Shown piece by piece: positions 1 through 5,052 of a stretch of 5,052 nt of DNA. The stretch covers positions 1 through 5,052 of the forward strand of contig JAEWTK010000012.1 of NCBI GenBank assembly GCA_023459535.1, given 5' to 3'. Each line of letters starts with the position of its first letter. Positions within the stretch are counted from its first letter, which is position 1. The notes beneath the pieces are model-generated. The model searched no databases. It was not told the origin of the DNA and saw only the letters and a list, made by a program, of their open reading frames with translations. This stretch comes from Pseudomonadota bacterium (lineage in GTDB: Bacteria > Pseudomonadota > Gammaproteobacteria > Burkholderiales > Methylophilaceae). The translations under genes and the position numbers were made by a program.

Positions 1-689
1 CCATAGGCCCGGATCGACATCGCAGCACTCTTGTACGGCAACTTGCCGCCGCCCCAGAACCACAAGCTGTTGCATGCAGCTTGCCCGAGGCTTTCCCTGT
101 GTTGATTGACGGCATGGCCATGCAGCAACATCTGGATCTCATTGCCCAACTGATGCCAGCGCGCTGCGCCAGAACCTCGCGGCAAAAAAGCCTGGATATC
201 GCGATCAAGAGCCAGACCCGGATGATGGGTGACAATGAAGGGCGATTCCGCCAATTGCAAATACCAGTGACCGGATGCCCCGGCCATAAAATACAACCCA
301 TCAGAGACAAAATGACGATTCAGGGAGTCAAGCAGGCTTGCTGTTTCTTCCGCTGTCAGCGCCATCGGCACCGGCGCCGACAGAGAAAACGAATCTCGCT
401 GTAGCAGCAAATGCACGGGATCGGCAAACAGAAAATAACCCGCTCCGGCATCCGGGGCTTCCGCCACCTTATTCTCGCCCAGATAAGAGATGGCCGCTAT
501 CGGCAACAGATCAGCTTCTTCCTTACCGGGCTCCTCATCAATCCCGGCCAGACGGCAAAGCAAGTTTTCCAGGCTGTCGTTCAACTGTTCCAGATGCGCT
601 TTTGCCAGCAATCCGGCGAGCGCGGAATCACGGCCGAGCTGAAAGACCTGCGCAAGCAGGGTTTGCGGGATAAAGAGGTGGAGGTGCAC
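1..689 (-). CDS. RpfE/COG4255-family protein (phosphoglycerate-mutase-like), 5' part
   Basis: The minus strand is open from a GTG at 689 to the window edge: 229 codons plus two bases, no stop. I recognise the betaproteobacterial/xanthomonad RpfE family (COG4255), often labelled cofactor-independent phosphoglycerate mutase-like. Visible hallmarks are the N-terminus VHLHLFIP, FADPVHL near residues 88-94, NEIQMLLHGHAVN near 183-195 and NSLWFWGGG near 207-215. Biochemical function is not established; RpfE was named for its place in the Xanthomonas rpf region, next to recJ, so recJ may lie beyond the left edge. An in-frame ATG exists 13 codons upstream (728), directly after an in-frame TAG, but it overlaps the predicted -10 element and would probably not be transcribed; the family also normally starts close to the HLHL motif. 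No good Shine-Dalgarno precedes the GTG, only AAAG. The start is therefore moderately certain, the family call good, and enzymatic activity unknown. Confidence 0.85.
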   Translation of the reverse strand, partial: MHLHLFIPQTLLAQVFQLGRDSALAGLLAKAHLEQLNDSLENLLCRLAGIDEEPGKEEADLLPIAAISYLGENKVAEAPDAGAGYFLFADPVHLLLQRDSFSLSAPVPMALTAEETASLLDSLNRHFVSDGLYFMAGASGHWYLQLAESPFIVTHHPGLALDRDIQAFLPRGSGAARWHQLGNEIQMLLHGHAVNQHRESLGQAACNSLWFWGGGKLPYKSAAMSIRAY

Positions 690-718
690 AGCTGACTTTA
701 TATTTATGGGTTGGCTGA

Positions 719-747
719 AATATACCATCTATCCGGCTGGATTTCAG
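719..747 (-). promoter_or_regulatory. Sigma70-type extended -10 promoter for the RpfE-family gene
   Basis: Read on the minus strand, a -35 box CTGAAA (747-742, 4 of 6 to TTGACA) is followed by exactly 17 bases and a -10 box TATATT (724-719, 5 of 6) preceded by TGG, giving an extended -10. Transcription would begin near 712, leaving a leader of about 23 nucleotides before the GTG at 689. This placement excludes the upstream ATG at 728 from the transcript. A short inverted repeat, GCTGG at 736-740 with CCAGC at 749-753, spans the -35 box and might be an operator, but it is weak. Confidence 0.55.
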
Positions 748-786
748 GCCAGCACTGCACACCTGCAATCATTCATCAAATCAGAA

Positions 787-815
787 AATTCATGCCATAT
801 TCATAAAATTGTCAC
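787..815 (+). promoter_or_regulatory. Candidate Pho box upstream of the sixA-parA-CYTH/CHAD operon
   Basis: The 18 bases at 798-815, TATTCATAAAATTGTCAC, match 14 of 18 positions of the enterobacterial PhoB consensus (CTGTCAT-AAAA-CTGTCAC), with the two half-sites in the required 11-base period. A third half-site-like element, AATTCAT, lies exactly 11 bases further upstream (787-793). A -10-like TATATG at 828-833 sits 12 bases after the box, about the spacing of PhoB-activated promoters where the box replaces the -35. Transcription would start around 840 and run into sixA. The match is seen in the sequence; PhoB binding is inferred. A further TTGTCAC copy lies at 857-863. Confidence 0.45.
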
Positions 816-893
816 TTTCGCTCGAACTATATGACCGCTAAGATAGCCTATTGAAATTGTCACGCATCCGAATGGACACCCAAGTTTCATATG

Positions 894-1355
894 ATGAACC
901 TTATCTTGTGGCGGCACGCCGAAGCCCATGACACCAGCCCGGATATCGAGCGCGAACTGACCAGCCGGGGACGAAAACAGGCGGAAAAAATGGCGGCATG
1001 GCTCAAACCGCAGCTGCCGGACGACACCCTGGTATTGGTCAGCCCGGCCGCACGCACCCAGCAGACTGCACAGGCACTCACGGAAGATTTCACAACGCTG
1101 GAGACATTGGCACCAGGAGCTTCGGCAGACCAGCTATTGGCTGCCGCAAACTGGCCGCGGGCAAACGGAACCGTACTGATCGTCGGCCATCAACCTACAC
1201 TCGGCATGGCAGCCGCCAAAGCACTGACCGGAAAAGCCGATTACTGGAGCGTCAAGAAAGGCGCAATTTGGTGGCTGACCAGCCGCGTGCGCGGTGATGA
1301 GCGGCAGACGGTGCTGCGCGCGGTGCTGTCTCCAGACATGCTGAACACGCATTGA
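894..1355 (+). CDS. sixA: Phosphohistidine phosphatase, SixA family
   Basis: A 153-residue histidine-phosphatase-superfamily protein of typical SixA length. The catalytic RHA motif follows the start (LILWRHAEA, nucleophile His8), SPAARTQQTA near 50-59 supplies the second arginine, and VGHQPTL near 97-103 holds the second active-site histidine (His99). SixA enzymes remove phosphate from phosphohistidine; in E. coli the target is NPr of the nitrogen PTS, and ArcB was proposed earlier. The substrate here is unknown. The protein is cytoplasmic, with no signal peptide. Tandem ATGs occur at 891 and 894; I chose 894 because it yields MNLILWRHAEA, the usual family start, though 891 adds only one residue. 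No clear Shine-Dalgarno is visible. It is first in a probable operon with parA (54-base gap) and the CYTH-CHAD gene, behind the Pho-box-like element. As I recall, sixA often sits near ppx/ppk polyphosphate genes in betaproteobacteria, which fits the neighbours. Confidence 0.9.
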   Translation: MNLILWRHAEAHDTSPDIERELTSRGRKQAEKMAAWLKPQLPDDTLVLVSPAARTQQTAQALTEDFTTLETLAPGASADQLLAAANWPRANGTVLIVGHQPTLGMAAAKALTGKADYWSVKKGAIWWLTSRVRGDERQTVLRAVLSPDMLNTH

Positions 1356-1398
1356 AGCAGACACAATGCAGGAAAACCTAAAAAATCAGCAAAGAACC

Positions 1399-1404
1399 GG
1401 AGGA
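1399..1404 (+). promoter_or_regulatory. Strong ribosome binding site deciding the TTG start of parA
   Basis: GGAGGA at 1399-1404 lies five bases before the TTG at 1410. It is the best Shine-Dalgarno sequence in the window and supports initiation at this non-ATG codon, which places the Walker A motif at residues 10-17 as in other short ParA proteins. The same stretch is the end of a 15-codon open frame beginning at 1366, whose stop overlaps the TTG. Confidence 0.75.
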
Positions 1405-1409
1405 TCCAT

Positions 1410-2045
1410 TTGAGAACGATACTGATCGCCAACCCCAAGGGTGGCAGCGGCAAAACGACCATCTCGACCAATCTCGCCGGCTATTTCGCCAACCGCGGCA
1501 GGCACGTCGTCCTGTCGGATATGGACAGACAAAGATCGGCGACCGCTTGGCTCAGTCGCCGCGATGAATCCCTGCCGCTGATTCACGGCTTGGATGGCCG
1601 CGGCAAGCACGCGGACAGCATGAGCGCCGAATGGACGATCATCGATGCACCCGCCGGCATTCATGGTGACAAACTGAGCGATGCCGTCAAAAAGGCGGAC
1701 TGGGTCATTGTGCCGATCCAGCCTTCAGCTTTCGATATCGGCGCCACCGACGATTTCCTCGACATCCTGCGGGCCGAGAAGGCTGTCCGCAAGGAACGCA
1801 CTTTCGTCGCAATGGTCGGCATGCGAGTGGATCCGCGCACCAGAAGCGCCATCAAACTGCAGGAGTTTCTCGACAATGCCGGCTTCCCGGTGATGACCAA
1901 TCTGCGCGACGGCCAAATCTACATGCAGGCCGCCGAGCAGGGCATGAGCATCTTCGACATGCGGCCATCTCTGGTCAAGCGAGACATCCAGCAATGGACC
2001 CCTCTGCTGCACTGGCTGGTCAGTGCCGACCAAGATGCAGAATGA
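1410..2045 (+). CDS. Orphan ParA/MinD-family ATPase (cargo-positioning type)
   Basis: A 211-residue single-domain deviant-Walker ATPase. The Walker A motif KGGSGKTT spans residues 10-17, with signature lysine K10 and K15. The switch region DMDRQRSATAW runs from residue 37 (ParA proteins often have DxDPQ here), and WTIIDAPAG near 75-83 is the Walker B-like strand. ParA proteins dimerise on ATP, bind DNA nonspecifically and move cargo such as chromosome origins, carboxysomes or chemotaxis arrays. The basic C-terminal stretch RPSLVKRDIQQW (185-196) could contribute to DNA contact. There is no ParB, parS or N-terminal helix-turn-helix extension, so this is an orphan ParA and not the chromosomal ParA. 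The start is TTG with a strong ribosome binding site. Its end overlaps the CYTH-CHAD gene by 11 bases, implying translational coupling and possibly a shared function. The family is secure; the cargo is unknown, and a link to polyphosphate granules is inference from the neighbours. Confidence 0.9.
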   Translation: MRTILIANPKGGSGKTTISTNLAGYFANRGRHVVLSDMDRQRSATAWLSRRDESLPLIHGLDGRGKHADSMSAEWTIIDAPAGIHGDKLSDAVKKADWVIVPIQPSAFDIGATDDFLDILRAEKAVRKERTFVAMVGMRVDPRTRSAIKLQEFLDNAGFPVMTNLRDGQIYMQAAEQGMSIFDMRPSLVKRDIQQWTPLLHWLVSADQDAE

Positions 2046-3507
2046 GATAGAGCTCAAGCTCCGCATCAACACCAAGGACATTATTCGCCTGCGGCGCCAC
2101 GCCGCCATCAGGCAGCATTTGACTGGCACGCCGATGACGCGAAGGCTGGTCAGCATCTACTATGACACGCCGGACCTGCAACTGCTGAAAAAGAAGATCA
2201 GCCTGCGCGTCAGGCGCATGTCCGGAGGATGGTTCCAGGCAGTGAAAAGCAGCGGTCACTCGCTCGCAGGGCTGCACCAGCGCATGGAATGGGAGGACAT
2301 CATCGCCCATGGCCACCCGGATTTCACCAAAATCACCGAACCCTCACTGGCGAAAATCTTTGCTGATCAGAACCTGCGCAACGCCCTGCAGCCGATTTTT
2401 CTGACGGACGTCAAGCGTACGGAGTGGCAACTGGCATATGAAGATGGCACAGCCATCGAAGTCGCCCTCGATCTGGGCCAGCTCGAAGTTGGTGCAAAAT
2501 CGGAGCCTATCAGCGAAGTAGAGCTGGAACTGAAAAAGGGCGAAGCCTGGCGGCTTTTCGAACTGGCCGCATTACTGCAGCAAACCATCCCTTTGCAGAT
2601 TGAAAACATCAGCAAGGCTGAACGCGGCTATCGTCACTTCCAGCCAGCGATGCCAGCTGCATCACACGCACAGACTGTCAAGCTACCGGCAAAGTCCACC
2701 AGTGCCAAGGCGTTTCAGGCAATCGGGCTAGAGTGCCTGCGCCAGATGCAGGCCAATCAGGAACTGGTGATGCAAGCTGACGTGGAAGCGACACATCAGA
2801 TGCACATTGCCGTGCGTCGCCTGAAGGTCGCATTCAAGTTGTTCGGGTTCAAAAACCCGGCAATACTTACGGAACTCGACTGGCTCAATCAACTGCTGGG
2901 CAACGCGCGGAATTGGGATGTGCTGGCAACAGAAACATTGCCGCAGCTGCTGCCGCAAGCGCCAGAACACGGGGCAATGCAGGCACTGATCGAGAAAAAA
3001 CGGCATGCCAGCTATCTGAAACTTAAACAAGCGTTTGAAAGTCAGCGTTATCAGGCATTACTGCTGAGCCTGGGCACGGAACTCACAAGAAAATCAGAGA
3101 AAGGCCGCCGCTCAACCAAAACGCTGCTGCAGCGAAAACTACAGCGTATCGACCGCAAATTGCCCTGGGAACAAGCCAGACTCGACACACTCAGCCAGGA
3201 ACAGCTGCACCGTACCAGAATCCGCTTCAAACGCCTGCGCTACATGCAGGAATTCTTCAACCAGTCCGAATTCGGGCAGCTCTCCATCAAATCCATCACC
3301 CGCTTGCAGAAGCAGATGGGGACATTGAATGACCTGCGTGTCAGCAAACAACTGCTGGACAGCATCACCAGAAGCCTGCCTGCCGACCTCAAGAAGGCCA
3401 TGACTGAAAAAATCAGCAGCCGCTCAAACCAGCTCACACAATTCGCTAAGCTGCGGATGCAGTCCTGCTGGGAGAAAGTGCGCCAGAAAAAATCTGGCCA
3501 TAACTGA
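2035..3507 (+). CDS. CYTH-CHAD protein, YgiF-type inorganic triphosphatase
   Basis: A 490-residue two-domain protein. The N-terminal CYTH domain (about 2-205) opens with EIELKL (the ExExK metal/phosphate motif, E4, E6, K8), then YYDTPDLQLLKKKISLRVRR (42-61), EWE (85-87), a K-R pair at 127-128, the acidic strand EVELELK (161-167) and SKAERGY (193-199). A basic linker (about 205-228) leads to the CHAD domain, with HQMHIAVRRLK (254-264), ARNWDV (291-296), LHRTRIRFKRLRY (391-403) and LQKQMGTLND (424-433), all typical conserved His/Arg/Lys helices. E. coli YgiF has the same order and hydrolyses inorganic triphosphate; CHAD domains bind polyphosphate and are found on its granules. I chose ATG 2035 because it gives the standard family N-terminus; an in-frame GTG at 2023 adds four residues. 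No strong ribosome binding site is present, and the 11-base overlap with parA suggests coupled translation. At 490 residues it is longer than YgiF (about 433). Confidence 0.92.
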   Translation: MQNEIELKLRINTKDIIRLRRHAAIRQHLTGTPMTRRLVSIYYDTPDLQLLKKKISLRVRRMSGGWFQAVKSSGHSLAGLHQRMEWEDIIAHGHPDFTKITEPSLAKIFADQNLRNALQPIFLTDVKRTEWQLAYEDGTAIEVALDLGQLEVGAKSEPISEVELELKKGEAWRLFELAALLQQTIPLQIENISKAERGYRHFQPAMPAASHAQTVKLPAKSTSAKAFQAIGLECLRQMQANQELVMQADVEATHQMHIAVRRLKVAFKLFGFKNPAILTELDWLNQLLGNARNWDVLATETLPQLLPQAPEHGAMQALIEKKRHASYLKLKQAFESQRYQALLLSLGTELTRKSEKGRRSTKTLLQRKLQRIDRKLPWEQARLDTLSQEQLHRTRIRFKRLRYMQEFFNQSEFGQLSIKSITRLQKQMGTLNDLRVSKQLLDSITRSLPADLKKAMTEKISSRSNQLTQFAKLRMQSCWEKVRQKKSGHN

Positions 3508-3566
3508 TGCCGTAAGCTCAAAAATCCTCTAAACTTCCCAGCATTAAAACGTCATAGAGAACCGCC

Positions 3567-3941
3567 ATGAATCTGGAAAAAGTAATCTTTGGATTTTTCA
3601 TCGTCCTCGCTTTGACACTCAATTTTGGCTACTTTATCGGCGACATGGACAACCCGGCCCATCACCATGTCTACGAGCTCTACGCCGCCATCATTGTCAA
3701 CCTAATCGCCACCGTACTGAAATTCGGCGACCGCACCCAGATCGGCGCAGTCCATCTGGCCACCAGCCTGGTGGCTGACCTCCAGTTGATTACTGCAGCA
3801 GTTCTGTTCGCAGCTGTCAGCGGCACGCCGAGTGAGGCTACCATGATCAACCATGTCGTTTCACTGTCGGGCGGCGCATTGCTGGCAAATGTCATTTCAG
3901 TCATCCTGCTGATGGCTGAAACCATTACCCTGCGTCGCTAA
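3567..3941 (+). CDS. DUF6394 family small membrane protein
   Basis: A 124-residue hydrophobic protein with four likely membrane helices, at about 6-24, 38-52, 60-84 and 96-117. A polar loop with GDMDNPAHHH (25-34) follows helix 1, and a short charged stretch KFGDRTQ (52-58) lies between helices 2 and 3. I recognise it from memory as the DUF6394 family, which has no established function. The start is ATG with a weak AGAGA ribosome binding site seven bases upstream. It lies 59 bases after the CYTH-CHAD gene, with no terminator and no convincing promoter between, so co-transcription is possible. It precedes the K+ channel gene by 43 bases on the same strand, which suggests an accessory or modulating membrane partner of that channel (inference). 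No signal peptide apart from helix 1 is evident. Confidence 0.82.
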   Translation: MNLEKVIFGFFIVLALTLNFGYFIGDMDNPAHHHVYELYAAIIVNLIATVLKFGDRTQIGAVHLATSLVADLQLITAAVLFAAVSGTPSEATMINHVVSLSGGALLANVISVILLMAETITLRR

Positions 3942-3984
3942 ATGTTGACGGCCGGGGAGCGGTCGCAACTGCCGGGATACTGAT

Positions 3985-5052
3985 TTGAACAACATTACCT
4001 TTCTGATTCTGCGGCGCATGCGTGCGCCGCTGATTGCCGTGATTGTCAGCTTCGGCATCGCGGTAGCCGGCCTGACATTCGTGCCAGGTATCGAAATTGA
4101 TGGCAAAACCACTTATCTATCACTGTTCGAGTCGTTTTACATCATCAGCTATACCGCCACCACCATCGGCTTTGGCGAAGTACCTCACCCTTTCAGCACC
4201 TCACAGCGCCTATGGATGACGCTTTCCATCTACATGACGGTGATCCCATGGTTCTATGCCATCGGCAAGATCATTTCACTGTTTCAGGATTCCGGCCTGC
4301 GCCAGGCGTTCACCACTTCAAGATTTGCACGGGAAGTGCAAAACCTGCACGAGCCCTTCTATATTGTCTGCGGTTATGGCGAAACCTCAAGCCTGCTGGT
4401 CAGTGCTCTGGATCGCAAACAGATACGCACTGTGGTGATTGAGAACCTGCAGGATCGTATCAACGAACTGGAGCTGGAAGATTACCAGTTCGATATCCCG
4501 GCGCTTTGCGCGGACGCGCAGATGCCGGACGTTCTCATCAAGGCCGGCGTGCGCCACCCGATGTGTGCCGGCGTCGCCGCGCTGACCGACCACGACCATG
4601 TGAATCTGGCAGTCGCCATCGGCGTCAAACTGATGAATCCCGATCTCATGGTGCTTGCGCGTGCCGACAACAAGGAGACTGCAGCCAACATGGCCTCCTT
4701 CGGCACCGATCACATCATCAACCCTTACACCCTGTTCGGCGACCATCTGGCGATGGAAGTCCATGCACTGGGCACCTATCTGTTGCATGAATGGCTGACC
4801 GGAGTACCCGGGGACAGCCTGCCTTCGCCCGCCTGCCCTCCCATCGGCAGATGGATAGTCTGCGGCTATGGCCGCTTCGGCAAATCCGTAGTCGAGAATC
4901 TGCAACGCGAACAGATCACGACCACGATCGTCGAGGCGGACCCCGAGCTGACCGGCTGCGAGGACTGCATCATCGGCAGCGGCGCAGAAGCACGTACGCT
5001 GGAGGAAGCCGGGGTCAGGGATGCTGTCGGCATTGTTGCCGGCACCGACAAC
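3985..5052 (+). CDS. Two-RCK potassium channel protein (TrkA-N domains), 3' truncated by window
   Basis: An open frame of 356 codons reaching the window end without a stop. Helix 1 is about residues 14-34. The pore loop ends in TATTIGFGEV (57-66), a selectivity filter of K+ channel type with GFG-E in place of GYG-D. The inner helix is about 74-98. The first cytoplasmic RCK/TrkA-N Rossmann domain begins at IVCGYGETS (127-135), whose third glycine position is serine, with acidic E153 at the end of the second strand. A second begins at IVCGYGRFG (291-299) with a complete GxGxxG and E317/D319. Such channels gate on ligands bound to the RCK ring. The start is TTG at 3985, after an in-frame TGA at 3946 and a weak GGGA ribosome binding site; MNNITFLILRRMRAP fits the family N-terminus as I recall it. 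An alternative ATG at 4018 would remove 11 residues. It is probably co-expressed with the preceding DUF6394 gene. Confidence 0.88.
   Translation, partial: MNNITFLILRRMRAPLIAVIVSFGIAVAGLTFVPGIEIDGKTTYLSLFESFYIISYTATTIGFGEVPHPFSTSQRLWMTLSIYMTVIPWFYAIGKIISLFQDSGLRQAFTTSRFAREVQNLHEPFYIVCGYGETSSLLVSALDRKQIRTVVIENLQDRINELELEDYQFDIPALCADAQMPDVLIKAGVRHPMCAGVAALTDHDHVNLAVAIGVKLMNPDLMVLARADNKETAANMASFGTDHIINPYTLFGDHLAMEVHALGTYLLHEWLTGVPGDSLPSPACPPIGRWIVCGYGRFGKSVVENLQREQITTTIVEADPELTGCEDCIIGSGAEARTLEEAGVRDAVGIVAGTDN
4011..4030 (+). repeat. Perfect GC-rich inverted repeat (hairpin) early in the K+ channel gene
   Basis: GCGGCGCA (4011-4018) and TGCGCCGC (4023-4030) are perfect reverse complements separated by the four bases TGCG. 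In RNA this is a very stable 8-bp, nearly all-GC stem with a tetraloop, starting 26 nucleotides into the coding region. It covers codons for LRRMRAP and begins to enclose the alternative ATG at 4018. It is not followed by a T run, so it is not a terminator. It may affect initiation or simply reflect the codons of the conserved RRMRAP stretch. Confidence 0.6.

Noticed and set aside
81..695. Three plus-strand open frames opposite the left-hand gene
   Set aside because: Their translations resemble no family and lie antisense to the well-supported RpfE-family frame, whose motifs are clear.
1410..2045. Chromosomal parA of a parABS partition system
   Set aside because: The protein is short, and no parB, parS-like palindrome or gidA/gidB neighbour is present; it is better read as an orphan ParA.
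1725..2316. Minus-strand open frames of 98-143 codons over parA and the CYTH-CHAD gene
   Set aside because: They are shadows of high-GC coding sequence on the other strand, with no recognisable motifs or promoter.
3482..3498. Hairpin GCCAGA-AAAAA-TCTGGC at the end of the CYTH-CHAD gene
   Set aside because: The stem is only 6 bp, lies inside the coding region and has no following T run, so it is not a credible terminator.
3508..3566. Possible separate promoter for the DUF6394 gene
   Set aside because: TAAACT at 3530-3535 resembles a -10 box, but no acceptable -35 lies about 17 bases upstream, so I do not call it.
4387..4905. Minus-strand open frame of 172 codons
   Set aside because: It lies entirely antisense to the K+ channel RCK domains; its length is explained by GC-rich codon bias and it shows no known domain.
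1..5052. Mobile elements, CRISPR arrays, tRNA or other RNA genes
   Set aside because: I found no terminal inverted repeats, transposase motifs, spaced repeat arrays or tRNA-like cloverleaf sequence; almost all of the window is coding.

Overview
This window looks like chromosomal DNA from a betaproteobacterium, possibly of the Nitrosomonadales/Gallionellales type. That is inferred from moderately high GC, an RpfE-type protein, and a DUF6394 gene next to a two-RCK potassium channel; the lineage is a judgement from remembered protein families, not a search. Six protein genes are visible. Two run off the window edges and have no closing stop. I see no tRNA, rRNA, insertion sequence, CRISPR array or rho-independent terminator.

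Layout. (1) Positions 1-689, minus strand: 5' part of an RpfE/COG4255-family gene starting with GTG, with a convincing extended -10 promoter at 719-747. (2) Positions 690-893: a divergent intergenic region that also carries a Pho-box-like element (787-815) facing right. (3) Positions 894-3507, plus strand: a probable operon of a SixA-type phosphohistidine phosphatase, an orphan ParA-family ATPase with a TTG start and strong ribosome binding site, and a CYTH-CHAD protein of the YgiF inorganic triphosphatase type that overlaps the parA end by 11 bases. (4) Positions 3567-5052, plus strand: a small four-helix membrane protein (DUF6394), then a TTG-started K+ channel with filter TTIGFGE and two cytoplasmic RCK/TrkA-N domains, cut by the window end.

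How the genes may work together. The sixA-parA-CYTH/CHAD block has a polyphosphate/phosphate theme: CYTH enzymes hydrolyse triphosphate, CHAD domains bind polyphosphate granules, and the operon is preceded by a candidate PhoB site. A positioning-type ParA ATPase translationally coupled to a granule-binding protein suggests a possible ParA-driven system that places or segregates polyphosphate granules. That is the most interesting hypothesis here and is inference, not shown by the sequence. The last two genes form a separate ion-transport pair, DUF6394 being a plausible partner of the channel.
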